Part shown: positions 56,024 to 64,000 of the stretch, piece after piece
How positions within the stretch are numbered: position 1 is the first letter of the stretch
Layout of the letters: each line of letters begins with the position of its first letter
NCBI RefSeq assembly: GCF_007990245.1
Contig: NZ_BJWG01000003.1
Location: 1 to 64,000, forward strand
Direction of reading: 5' to 3'
DNA length: 64,000 bases
Source: Cellulomonas composti
GTDB lineage: Bacteria > Actinomycetota > Actinomycetes > Actinomycetales > Cellulomonadaceae
The notes under the pieces: model-generated
Databases searched by the model: none
The model's input: only the letters and a program-made list of their open reading frames with translations
What the model was told of the DNA's origin: nothing
Translations under genes and position numbers: made by a program

Positions 56024-57115
56024 TCACTTCACGATCGGCATGCGCGGTGCGGAGACGTCGATGACCGCGGCACCCGCGGTGGCGTCCGACGCGAGCATCG
56101 TCGTGAGCACGGCGACCTTCAGCGGCGTCTGCGCGCCGCTCCCCCAGTCGACCTTCGGCCCGTCGCGCAGCTGCATCGAGACCGTGTCCTGCGTGCGCGC
56201 CGAGACGCCCTCGACCCGCAGGAGCAGCTCCTCGGGTAGCTGTTCGAGCACCGTGAGGACGGCGCGCAGCGTGCGCTTGTCGCCGACCGGCACCTGCACG
56301 ACGGGCAGCACCGGCGGCGCGGCGTCGAGGTGGCCGACCTGCACACCCTCCTCGTCGAGCAGGTCGTAGCCGGAGCGACCGCTCGCAGGCACCGCCGCGA
56401 CGGGCTCGCGTGCGACGACCGTCACCGTGAGCCCGTGCGGCCAGTCGCGAGCGACCGCGACCTCGCGCACCCCCGGCACGTCGAGGATCGCGTCCTGCAG
56501 GCCACCCGTGTCGAGCCGCGGCAGCGGCGTGCCCTCCCGAGCCTGGACGAGCGCGACGACGTCGTCGACGGCGACGACGGTACCGGTGCCCTCGACCTTG
56601 ACGTCCGAGACCCGTAGCTCGAGCACCGGGGACAGCAGCAGCACCCACGCGAGGGCCAGGACCGCCACGGTACCGGCGACGATCATCGCGACCTGACGCT
56701 GCGCGAGCCTGCGCCGGCGGCGCGCGCGCTCCTCGAACCGGGCCGCCGACGTCGGTGACACCACCGGCGTCGAGGTCGCCGCCGGCCCCCGGGGCGTCGC
56801 GCGCGTCGGCGTCGACGACGGCGTCGGCACGGGGCCGCTCGGCGCGATCGTCCGCGGTGCACCGGACGTCGTGCGCGCCGTCCGCGTGCTCGGCGTCGGT
56901 GCGGCTGCGGTCTTCGTGCTCGTCGCCTTCGTGCTCGTCGCCTTCGTGCTCGCCGTTCTCGTGCTCGTCGGCGTCGCATGCGCGGTGGACGGTGTCGACG
57001 AGGGTGCCGGCGGGGGTGGCGGCGTCGGTGGCGGCGTCGGGCGGGCCGCGCGCGCGTTGGGGGCGGCGGGCGGCGTGCGGGTGGCCGCCGGGCGCGGCGG
57101 GCGGGCCGGGCTCAC
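56024..57115 (-). CDS. ftsQ: Cell division protein FtsQ
   Basis: Single-pass divisome protein. 363 residues. The first ~125 are an unusual Thr/Pro/Ser-rich cytoplasmic tail with TSTKA repeats. Then comes a membrane helix (MIVAGTVAVLALAWVLLLS) followed by a POTRA domain (VSDVKVEGTGTVVAVDDVVA) and the FtsQ domain ending near VIDVSAPRMP. The GTG start overlaps the stop of the murG-murC gene (GTGA). The POTRA/FtsQ core is normal; only the tail is long. Confidence 0.93.
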   Translation of the reverse strand: MSPARPPRPAATRTPPAAPNARAARPTPPPTPPPPPAPSSTPSTAHATPTSTRTASTKATSTKATSTKTAAAPTPSTRTARTTSGAPRTIAPSGPVPTPSSTPTRATPRGPAATSTPVVSPTSAARFEERARRRRRLAQRQVAMIVAGTVAVLALAWVLLLSPVLELRVSDVKVEGTGTVVAVDDVVALVQAREGTPLPRLDTGGLQDAILDVPGVREVAVARDWPHGLTVTVVAREPVAAVPASGRSGYDLLDEEGVQVGHLDAAPPVLPVVQVPVGDKRTLRAVLTVLEQLPEELLLRVEGVSARTQDTVSMQLRDGPKVDWGSGAQTPLKVAVLTTMLASDATAGAAVIDVSAPRMPIVK

Positions 57116-59802
57116 GCGCGTTCCCCGAGCGCCGCGAGGATCACGGGGCCGAGCGTCGTCACGTCCCCCGCGCCGACCGTGAGCACCAGGTCACCCGGTC
57201 TCGCCTGTGCGGCGATCGCCACCGCGGCGTCCTCACGATCGGCGACGAACGTCGCCCGACCCGGTGTCGGCACCTGCTCGACGAGCAGCGCACCGCTGAC
57301 ACCGGGTTCGGGGTCCTCGCGCGCCGCGTAGACGTCGGTCACGACGACCGCGTCGGCCAGGTCGAGTGCGAGCCCGAACTCACGGGCGAAGGTCCGGGTC
57401 CGCGAGTACAGGTGGGGCTGGAACAGGACGAGCACGCGCCCCCCGCCGGCGACCGAGCGCGCCTGGCGCAGCAGCGCGGCGACCTCGGTCGGGTGGTGCG
57501 CGTAGTCGTCGACGAGGCGGACCCCCGCGACGGTGCCGCGGTCCTCGAACCGGCGACCAGTCCCCCGGAACGCACCCAGAGCGCGCGCAGCCTCGTCCGG
57601 CCGCAGCCCGAGCTCCGTGCACGCGATCCACGCCGCCGCGGCGTTCAGGCCGTTGTGGTCGCCCGGTACGGCGAGCCCGACCGTCACCGACGTGCCGTTC
57701 GCCGTGAGGTCGACGAGCCACCGGTCGCCCTCGGCGCGCGTCGGGCCCACGTGCACGTCGGCGCCCGGGTTGCGGCCGTACGTCGTCGACCGCACGCCGC
57801 GGGCCGCGAGGTCGTCGGCGGCCCGGGCCGCGAGCCGCGCGGCACCCTCGTCGTCCGCGCACGTCACGAGCAGTCCGCCCGGTCGCACGCGCGCGGCGAA
57901 CTGCGCGAACGCGTCCTCGAACGCCTCGCGCGTCCCGTAGTGGTCCAGGTGGTCGGGCTCGACGTTCATCACGACGGCGACGAGCGGTTCGTACGCGAGG
58001 AAGGAGCCGTCCGACTCGTCGGCCTCCGCGACGAACGCCGGACCGGCGCCGTCGCGCGCGCCGCCCAGCGGCCCGTCGGCCGACAGCACCGTGCCGCCGA
58101 TCGCGAACGACGGCTCACGTCCGGCGGCGACGAGCGCGGTCGCGATCATCGCGGACGTCGTCGTCTTGCCGTGCGCACCGGCCACCGCCACCGCGTCGCG
58201 GTCCGCCATGAGCGCCGCGAGCGCCTCTGAACGGTGCAGCACGCGCACCCCCGCGGCACGCGCCGCGGCGAGCTCGGGGTTCGACTCGCGTACGGCCGAC
58301 GAGACGACGAGCGAGTCGCGACCGGGGACCAGGTGCGCGACGTGCGCCGCGTCGTGACCGACGTCGACCCGGACCCCGGCGGCCCGCAGGCCCGGCAGCG
58401 CGGGTCCGTCGGCGGCGTCCGAACCCGAGACGGTCAGCCCGCGCGCGGCGAGCAGAGTCGCGACCGCCGACATGCCCGCACCGCCCACGCCGACCAGGTG
58501 CACGCGGCCGAGGCCGGAGACCGCCGAGCCCGGCACCTCGGCACCGGCCACGTCGGTAGTGGTCGGGTCGGTAGTGGTCGGGTCGGTAGTGGTGGGGTCG
58601 GCGGGCGTCGCCGCGGTCGGGGTCCGACCGGCCGCGAGCTGGGCGTCGACCAGGTCGACCACGCGCGCCGCGGCACCGGCATCGCCGAACGTCCGTGCGG
58701 CGTGCGACATCCGGTCGCGCAGCCCGGCCGCGTCGTCGCCCGTGAACAGCTCGCCGAGCAGGTGCTCGCGGATCCAGGCCGCGTCCAGGTCGCCGTCGGC
58801 GACGACGCGCGCACCGCCCGCGGCCACCACGGGCCGCGCGTTGCGCTCCTGCTCGCCGTTGCCGATCGGGAGCGGCACGTACACGGCCGGCAGGCCGAGC
58901 GCGGCGACCTCGCACACCGTGCCCGCACCCGCGCGCGCCAGCACGACGTCGGCGGACGCGAGCGCGAGCTCCATGCTCCCGAGGTAGTCGAGCACGTGGT
59001 AGCGGTCCGCGCCGGGCACGTCGGCGAGCGCGGCGAGCACGGCTTCGTCCTTGCCGCGTCCTGTCAGGTGCAGCACCTGGACCCCGGCGGCCAGCAGCGC
59101 GGGGGCGGCCTGCGCGACGGCGGCGTTGATGCTCGCGGCGCCCAGCGAACCGCCCGTGACGAGGAGCGTCGGCAGGTCGGGGTCGAGCGCGATCCCGACG
59201 AGGCCGAGCTCGCGGGCCGCGGCGCGCCGGGCGGCGCCCGGGTCGCTCGCACGCGCCTGCGCGAGGGCCGCGATCGTGGGGCGCAGCGGCAGACCGGTCA
59301 CGACGGCGCGCGGCAGCGGCGTGCCGGGGAACGTCACCGCGACGGCGGCGGCCCACCGTGCACCCAGCCGGTTGGCCAGGCCGGGGCGGGCGTTCTGCTC
59401 GTGCACCACGACCGGGATGCCGCGCCGACGTGCGGCCAGGTAGGCGGGCGTCGCGACGTACCCGCCGAACCCGACGACGACGCGCGCGCCCGACTCGTCG
59501 ATCGCGCGACCGGCGGCCGCGACCGCGTCACGCAGCCGGCCCGGCAGGCGCACGAGGTCACCCGACGGGCGTCGCGGGAGCGGGACGCGGGGCACGAACG
59601 CGAGCGGCAACCCGTGCGCGGGGACGAGATCCGCCTCGAGACCCTCGGCGGTGCCGAGCGCGGTGACCACGGCGCCCGGGTGGCGTCGGGCGATCTCGTC
59701 GGCCACGGCCAGGAGCGGGTTGACGTGCCCGGCGGTGCCGCCGCCCGCGAGGAGCACGGACACGGGCAGATCGACGACAGGCGCAGGCACGGCGTCAGCC
59801 AC
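57112..59802 (-). CDS. murG-murC: MurG-MurC fusion protein
   Basis: One unbroken frame of 896 codons. Residues 1-395 are MurG, the lipid II GlcNAc transferase: LLAGGGTAGHVNPLLAVADE, VVVGFGGYVATPAYLAA, HEQNARPGLANRLGA and the donor site ARAGAGTVCEVAALGLPAVY. Residues 396-428 are a Pro/Thr/Asp linker containing three DPTTT repeats. Residues 430-896 are MurC, UDP-MurNAc-L-alanine ligase: LVGVGGAGMSAVATLL, the ATP loop VAGAHGKTTTSAM, and DDYAHHPTEVAALL. Both parts have normal length and intact motifs. The GTG start overlaps the ftsW stop. An internal start making free MurC cannot be ruled out. Confidence 0.93.
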   Translation of the reverse strand: MADAVPAPVVDLPVSVLLAGGGTAGHVNPLLAVADEIARRHPGAVVTALGTAEGLEADLVPAHGLPLAFVPRVPLPRRPSGDLVRLPGRLRDAVAAAGRAIDESGARVVVGFGGYVATPAYLAARRRGIPVVVHEQNARPGLANRLGARWAAAVAVTFPGTPLPRAVVTGLPLRPTIAALAQARASDPGAARRAAARELGLVGIALDPDLPTLLVTGGSLGAASINAAVAQAAPALLAAGVQVLHLTGRGKDEAVLAALADVPGADRYHVLDYLGSMELALASADVVLARAGAGTVCEVAALGLPAVYVPLPIGNGEQERNARPVVAAGGARVVADGDLDAAWIREHLLGELFTGDDAAGLRDRMSHAARTFGDAGAAARVVDLVDAQLAAGRTPTAATPADPTTTDPTTTDPTTTDVAGAEVPGSAVSGLGRVHLVGVGGAGMSAVATLLAARGLTVSGSDAADGPALPGLRAAGVRVDVGHDAAHVAHLVPGRDSLVVSSAVRESNPELAAARAAGVRVLHRSEALAALMADRDAVAVAGAHGKTTTSAMIATALVAAGREPSFAIGGTVLSADGPLGGARDGAGPAFVAEADESDGSFLAYEPLVAVVMNVEPDHLDHYGTREAFEDAFAQFAARVRPGGLLVTCADDEGAARLAARAADDLAARGVRSTTYGRNPGADVHVGPTRAEGDRWLVDLTANGTSVTVGLAVPGDHNGLNAAAAWIACTELGLRPDEAARALGAFRGTGRRFEDRGTVAGVRLVDDYAHHPTEVAALLRQARSVAGGGRVLVLFQPHLYSRTRTFAREFGLALDLADAVVVTDVYAAREDPEPGVSGALLVEQVPTPGRATFVADREDAAVAIAAQARPGDLVLTVGAGDVTTLGPVILAALGERA
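58552..58596. repeat. 15-bp tandem repeats in the MurG-MurC linker
   Basis: Three units of GTCGGTAGTGGTCGG (plus strand; last with one change) encode the repeated DPTTT of the linker. The in-frame length (15 bp) means copy-number change would only stretch the linker. Confidence 0.92.
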
Positions 59803-61033
59803 GGACCCTGCCGATCACCGCGAGCGAGCGCCGCACCACGGACGGGCGGGCCGAGAGCGCCTCGGCGGCGCCCGGCTCGTCGCGCGCGAACGCGATCACG
59901 ACCCCCAGCGCGGCGAGCGTCATGATGAGCGCCGAACCGCCCGCGGACACCAGCGGGAGCGGGACGCCGATCACCGGTGCCAGGCCGATGACGACGGCGA
60001 TGTTGATCATCGCCTGCCCGATCACCCACGCGAGGATCGCCCCGGTCGCGATCTTCACGAACGGGTCGGGGTGCCGGCGGATCACGCGGATCATCGCGAA
60101 CGCGAGCATGCCGAACAGGCCGAGGACGATGAGCGTGCCGACCAGTCCGAGCTCCTCACCGAGGATCGCGAAGATGAAGTCGTTGTGGGCGGCGGGCAGG
60201 TAGGACCACTTCTCCCGGCTCTGGCCGAGACCGAGGCCGCCGATGCCTCCCGAGGCCAGACCCCAGCCGCCGTGCAGCGTCTGGTAGCACGCGCCCTTCG
60301 TGCTGCACTCGGCGTCGAGCCAGCTCGTGATGCGTCCGACGCGGTTGGTGTTGCCGATCGTGAGCAGAGCGGTCGCGCCGATGCCGAGCACGGCCGCGAC
60401 GCCGAACATCCGCAACGGCACCCCCGCGATGAACAGCGCACCGGCGACGAGCAGGATGAGCACCATCGCGGTGCCCAGGTCGTGCCCGAGCAGCACGACG
60501 AGGATCGCGAAGCCGGCCACCGGCACCGCCGGGACGAGCGCGTGCTTCCACTGCTGCAGCAGACCCTGCTTGCGTGCCAGGACCGCCGCGAGCCACAGCG
60601 CGAGCGCGAGCTTGATGGTCTCCGAAGGCTGTGCACGCACGCCGCCGGGCAGGCACACCCAGTTCGTGTTGCCGCCGTCGGCCTCACAACCGAAGCCGAC
60701 GAAGATCAGCGACTGGAACAGCACGGCGGCGCCGAGCGCAGGCCACGCGATCGCCCGGAAGAACTGCACGGGCAGCCGGGACAGGACGATCGCCACCGGT
60801 AGTCCGATGAGCGCGAACTTCGCCTGGTCGAGGAAGACGGCGTAGGCGTTGCCGTTCTCGTCGAGCGACTCGACGCTCGAGCTGGACAGCACCATGACCA
60901 GGCCGATGACCAGCAGCAGCGTGGTCGCGCCGATGAGCACGTAGTAGCTCGTGACGACGCTGTTCCACTGACCCAGCAGGGAGCCCTGGCGCTGCTCGGC
61001 GGTGCGGGACTCCTGGGTGGGGACCGCCGTCAT
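59795..61033 (-). CDS. ftsW: Peptidoglycan glycosyltransferase FtsW
   Basis: SEDS-family enzyme that polymerises lipid II at the septum. 412 residues with about ten membrane helices. Visible are the conserved KLALALWLAAVLARKQG loop, GHDLGTAMVLIL, and PLPLVSAGGSALIMTLAALG near the C-terminus. The ATG at 61033 overlaps the murD stop (ATGA); earlier in-frame codons are not FtsW-like. The stop overlaps the start of the MurG-MurC gene by eight bases. Confidence 0.95.
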   Translation of the reverse strand: MTAVPTQESRTAEQRQGSLLGQWNSVVTSYYVLIGATTLLLVIGLVMVLSSSSVESLDENGNAYAVFLDQAKFALIGLPVAIVLSRLPVQFFRAIAWPALGAAVLFQSLIFVGFGCEADGGNTNWVCLPGGVRAQPSETIKLALALWLAAVLARKQGLLQQWKHALVPAVPVAGFAILVVLLGHDLGTAMVLILLVAGALFIAGVPLRMFGVAAVLGIGATALLTIGNTNRVGRITSWLDAECSTKGACYQTLHGGWGLASGGIGGLGLGQSREKWSYLPAAHNDFIFAILGEELGLVGTLIVLGLFGMLAFAMIRVIRRHPDPFVKIATGAILAWVIGQAMINIAVVIGLAPVIGVPLPLVSAGGSALIMTLAALGVVIAFARDEPGAAEALSARPSVVRRSLAVIGRVRG

Positions 61034-62541
61034 GCGCGCCGCTCGCCCGTCAGGGCGCGCGCCGCGGTGGAGAACGCGTCGCCGCGGGCGGCGTACGACG
61101 CGAACTGGTCCATGGAGGCGCACGCGGGCGCGAGGAGCACCGTCGCGTGCACGCCGTCGACGACGGCCTGCTCCGCGAGACGGCGCGCCGCATCGACCGC
61201 CCGGATCATCACGGTGCCAGTCTCACCGGGGTCGATCCGAACGACGGGGACATCCGGGGCGTGTCGGGCGAGAGCGTCGCCCATCGGCTCGTCGTCGACG
61301 CCGATCACGACGACCGCGCGCAGCCGGTCGCGGCGCGTCGCGACGAGCTCGTCGAAACGCGCGCCCTTCGCCAGACCGCCCGCGATCCACACGACGCTGC
61401 CGGGCGCGAACGCGCCGAGCGCGGCGGCGGCCGCGTGCGCGTTGGTCGCCTTGGAGTCGTCGACCCACGCGATCCCGTCGGCCTGCGCGACCGTCTCGAT
61501 CCGGTGCGCACCCGGCGCATAGGCACGCAGCCCGTCGCGCACCTGGACCGGCTCGACGCCGTGCGCGAGCGCGAGCGACGCCGCGGCGAGCGCGTTCGCG
61601 ACGACGTGGCGCGGCACATTCCCGTCCGGGCCTGCGAGGTGGCGCAGGTCGTCGAACGTGCCGAGCTCCGCGGCATGGGTGTGGCGCAACCGCGCGAAAC
61701 CGCGGTCGACCAGGACGTCCTCGACGACCCCGACCTGCCCGACGCCCGGCGTGCCCGTCGTGAACCCGACCGCGACGGCCCCGTCGACGACGTCCGCGTC
61801 CCGGACCATCGCCTCGGTGCGCGGATCGGCGACGTTGTAGACGCACGCGACCTGGGCCCGCTCGTACACCCGCGCCTTGTCGGCGGCGTACGCGTCGAGC
61901 GAACCGTGCCAGTCGAGGTGGTCGGGTGCGACGTTGAGCACCGCCGCCGCCTGCGCCGACATGCTGTGCGTGAAGTGGAGCTGGAACGACGACAGCTCGA
62001 CCGCGACGACGTCGAGCGTCGGGTCGGTGACCGCCTGAACGAGCGGGGTGCCCACGTTGCCGGCCGCGACCACCGCTCGCCCGGCGGCCTGCAGGATCGA
62101 CTCGAGCATGCCCACGGTCGTCGTCTTGCCGTTCGTGCCGGTCAGCGCGAGCCACGGCGCGGGCACGCCGGCTGGTCCGTTCACGCGTACGCGCCAGGCG
62201 AGCTCGACCTCGCTCCAGACCGGTACGCCCGACGCGAGCGCCGCGGCCAGCAGCGGGTGGTGCGGCGGGAGGCCGGGCGACGCGACCACGAGGTCCGCAC
62301 GTGCGAGCGCGCCACCCGCGAGGTACTCCTGCGAGCCGATCGCCTCGTCCGACGCGTCGTCCACGGGCACGACGAGCGCGCCGCGCTCCGCGAGCACCTG
62401 CGCCGCAGCGCGCCCCGAGACGCCGAGGCCGGCGACGACGACGCGAGCGCCGGTGAACCCCGCCGCGGAGGCATCCGCGAAGGCACCCGCGGTCCCGTCG
62501 GGCCTCTCGTCGGGCCCCTCGCTGGGCCTCTCGTCGGACAC
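61030..62541 (-). CDS. murD: UDP-N-acetylmuramoylalanine--D-glutamate ligase
   Basis: Adds D-glutamate to UDP-MurNAc-L-Ala. 503 residues. N-terminal Rossmann part with ARVVVAGLGVSGRAAAQVL, ATP loop LALTGTNGKTTTVGMLES near residue 140, and C-terminal domain with VAWVDDSKATNAHAAAAAL. The first ~30 residues are an acidic extension. The GTG start directly abuts the mraY TAG with no gap; its stop overlaps the ftsW start. Confidence 0.96.
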   Translation of the reverse strand: MSDERPSEGPDERPDGTAGAFADASAAGFTGARVVVAGLGVSGRAAAQVLAERGALVVPVDDASDEAIGSQEYLAGGALARADLVVASPGLPPHHPLLAAALASGVPVWSEVELAWRVRVNGPAGVPAPWLALTGTNGKTTTVGMLESILQAAGRAVVAAGNVGTPLVQAVTDPTLDVVAVELSSFQLHFTHSMSAQAAAVLNVAPDHLDWHGSLDAYAADKARVYERAQVACVYNVADPRTEAMVRDADVVDGAVAVGFTTGTPGVGQVGVVEDVLVDRGFARLRHTHAAELGTFDDLRHLAGPDGNVPRHVVANALAAASLALAHGVEPVQVRDGLRAYAPGAHRIETVAQADGIAWVDDSKATNAHAAAAALGAFAPGSVVWIAGGLAKGARFDELVATRRDRLRAVVVIGVDDEPMGDALARHAPDVPVVRIDPGETGTVMIRAVDAARRLAEQAVVDGVHATVLLAPACASMDQFASYAARGDAFSTAARALTGERRA

Positions 62542-63624
62542 CTAGCCGGTCACCCACTGGCCGTAGAAGATCCCCACGCCGAGCGCGACGAACAGGCCCG
62601 CGATGATCCAGAACCTGATGACGATCGTGACCTCACCCCAGCCCTGCAGCTCGAAGTGGTGGTGCAGCGGCGCCATCTTGAACACGCGTCTGCCGGTCAG
62701 CCGGAAGAACCCGATCTGGATGACGTCCGAGAGCACCTCGAGGACGAACAGGCCGCCGATGATCGCGGCGAGGATCTCGGTCCGGGTGAGGATCGACAGG
62801 CCGGCCAGCGCACCACCGAGCGCGAGCGAGCCGGTGTCCCCCATGAAGATCTTCGCCGGGCTCGCGTTCCACCACAGGAAGCCGAAGCACGCACCCGTGA
62901 TCGCCGCGGCCACGACCGCGAGCGCCATCGGGTCGCGCGTCTCGTAGCAGCGCGGTCCCGCCGACGCGAAGATCTGGCAGGACTGGTTGAACTGCCACAC
63001 CGCCACGACGACGTACGCACCGAACACGATGAGCGAGGCGCCCGTCGCGAGGCCGTCGAGGCCGTCGGTGAGGTTGACGGCGTTCGACCACGCCGTGATG
63101 AGGAAGTTCGACCAGACGATGAACAGCAGCAGCCCGATCGTCGCACCCGCGAACGCGAGGTCGATGTTGGTGTCCCGGATGAACGAGATCTGCGTCGAGG
63201 CCGGCGTCCGGTAGCGCGCGTTGGGGAACTGCAGCGCAGCGACCGCGAAGATCACGCCCACCAGGCCCTGCCCGACGATCTTCCAGCGGGCCTTGAGGCC
63301 GAGACTGCGTTGCCGGCTGATCTTGATGTAGTCGTCGAGGAACCCGACCAGGCCCAGCCCGGTCATGAGGAACAGCACGAGCACCGCGGACACCGACGGC
63401 GTGGTACCCGTGACGATCAGCGCGCCGATCCACCCGACGAGCGTCGCGGCGATGATGACGACACCGCCCATGGTCGGCGTGCCGCGCTTGGTGAAGTGCG
63501 CGGTCGGGCCGTCCTGCCGGATGAACTGGCCGTACTGGTGACGCACCAGGAAGCGGATGAACAGCGGCGTGCCGAGCAGCGCGACGAGCATCGCGAGCCC
63601 GCCCGAGATGAGTACCGCCTTCAC
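62542..63624 (-). CDS. mraY: Phospho-N-acetylmuramoyl-pentapeptide-transferase
   Basis: Membrane enzyme that makes lipid I. 360 residues with about ten membrane helices. Active-site aspartates in [15 protein letters not shown] and [27 protein letters not shown]; and the histidine motif [13 protein letters not shown]. The GTG start overlaps the murF stop (GTGA). Confidence 0.97.
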   Translation of the reverse strand: MKAVLISGGLAMLVALLGTPLFIRFLVRHQYGQFIRQDGPTAHFTKRGTPTMGGVVIIAATLVGWIGALIVTGTTPSVSAVLVLFLMTGLGLVGFLDDYIKISRQRSLGLKARWKIVGQGLVGVIFAVAALQFPNARYRTPASTQISFIRDTNIDLAFAGATIGLLLFIVWSNFLITAWSNAVNLTDGLDGLATGASLIVFGAYVVVAVWQFNQSCQIFASAGPRCYETRDPMALAVVAAAITGACFGFLWWNASPAKIFMGDTGSLALGGALAGLSILTRTEILAAIIGGLFVLEVLSDVIQIGFFRLTGRRVFKMAPLHHHFELQGWGEVTIVIRFWIIAGLFVALGVGIFYGQWVTG

Positions 63625-64000
63625 GAGGCCACCTCCGCCTCATCGGTCGAAGCGGCGGCGAGCGCGTCGCCGAGCTCCCAGAGCCCCGCGCCGTACGACG
63701 ACTTCACGAGCACGACGTCGCCCGCGCGCAGCTCACCCGCGAGGTACGCCTGGGCGGCCGCGACGTCGTCGACGAGCACGACCTCGTCGCCCCAGCTGCC
63801 CTCGTGCGCCGCACCGTCCGCGATCGCCCGGGCACCGTCGCCCACGACGACCGTGAGCTGGACGTTGAGACGTACGACGAGCCGCCCGATCGCGTCGTGC
63901 GCCTCGCGTGCACCGGGGCCGAGCTCGAGCATCTCGCCGAGCACGGCGACCGAGCGGCGCTCGCGTCCGGCGAGCACCGCGAGGGCCTTGAGCGCGGCAC
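63621..64000 (-). CDS. murF: MurF, 5' end cut off by the window
   Basis: C-terminal ~126 residues of UDP-N-acetylmuramoyl-tripeptide--D-alanyl-D-alanine ligase. The C-terminal MurF domain is seen: [38 protein letters not shown], and [16 protein letters not shown]. The frame stays open to base 64000, so the gene continues beyond it. The stop overlaps the mraY start, giving the usual murF-mraY order. Confidence 0.93.
   Translation of the reverse strand, partial: AALKALAVLAGRERRSVAVLGEMLELGPGAREAHDAIGRLVVRLNVQLTVVVGDGARAIADGAAHEGSWGDEVVLVDDVAAAQAYLAGELRAGDVVLVKSSYGAGLWELGDALAAASTDEAEVAS

Overview
The window is very GC-rich. Its gene content and order are those of a high-GC Gram-positive bacterium, most likely an actinobacterium of the order Micrococcales and probably close to Cellulomonas. 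The taxon is an inference from the arg, his and division clusters, DivIVA/SepF and an AUC-started infC. Most genes lie on the minus strand and are densely packed, with many GTGA/ATGA stop-start overlaps. Several genes seem to be read from leaderless transcripts: a TANNNT or CANNNT hexamer sits exactly six bases before the start codon.

Layout, left to right. 1-400: region downstream of tyrS, perhaps the leader of an rRNA operon reading out of the window. 400-3223: tyrS, a 3-methyladenine glycosylase and a uridine-kinase-like P-loop protein. 3208-11976: complete arginine operon argC-J-B-D-F-R-G-H (minus strand). 12069-13822: quinone oxidoreductase and a FrnE/DsbA-type protein. 13867-15693: a DUF308 membrane domain fused to a lipase. 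15906-17210: a stand-alone TrpB2. 17387-24559: a 2390-residue secreted protein joining a lamin-tail domain, an ExeM/NucH-like nuclease, two tandem 5'-nucleotidase modules and Ig-like repeats; PHO-box-like repeats lie upstream. 24806-28461: pheST. 28772-30308: 2'-5' RNA ligase family protein and a TrmH-type methyltransferase. 30416-32206: infC-rpmI-rplT, with an AUC start and a repeat-rich IF3 tail. 32565-34969: DUF1844 protein, MFS transporter and a GerW/YtfJ-like protein.

34985-43572 holds histidine genes: an SseB-domain protein, hisA/priA, hisH, then a sigma-factor/membrane-protein pair, a hypothetical gene, hisB, hisC, an alcohol dehydrogenase on the opposite strand, and hisD. 43663-45288: a DinB/maleylpyruvate-isomerase-like protein, pdxH and a small S4 protein. 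45367-48915: dnaE. 48969-49585: a small membrane-anchored protein and a serine-protease remnant. 49800-51870: RluA-family pseudouridine synthase, lspA and a DksA/TraR zinc-finger protein.

52013-64000 is the division and cell wall cluster, read leftwards from murF: murF (cut by the window end), mraY, murD, ftsW, a single reading frame that fuses MurG to MurC, ftsQ, ftsZ, pgeF, sepF, yggT and divIVA. It supplies lipid II synthesis, the septal SEDS glycosyltransferase, the divisome and the polar-growth scaffold. The most unusual items are the MurG-MurC fusion, the nuclease/double-nucleotidase protein with a nearly base-identical internal 210-bp duplication, the DUF308-lipase fusion, the altered carbamoyl-phosphate loop of ArgF, and short tandem repeats that cover or touch stop codons.
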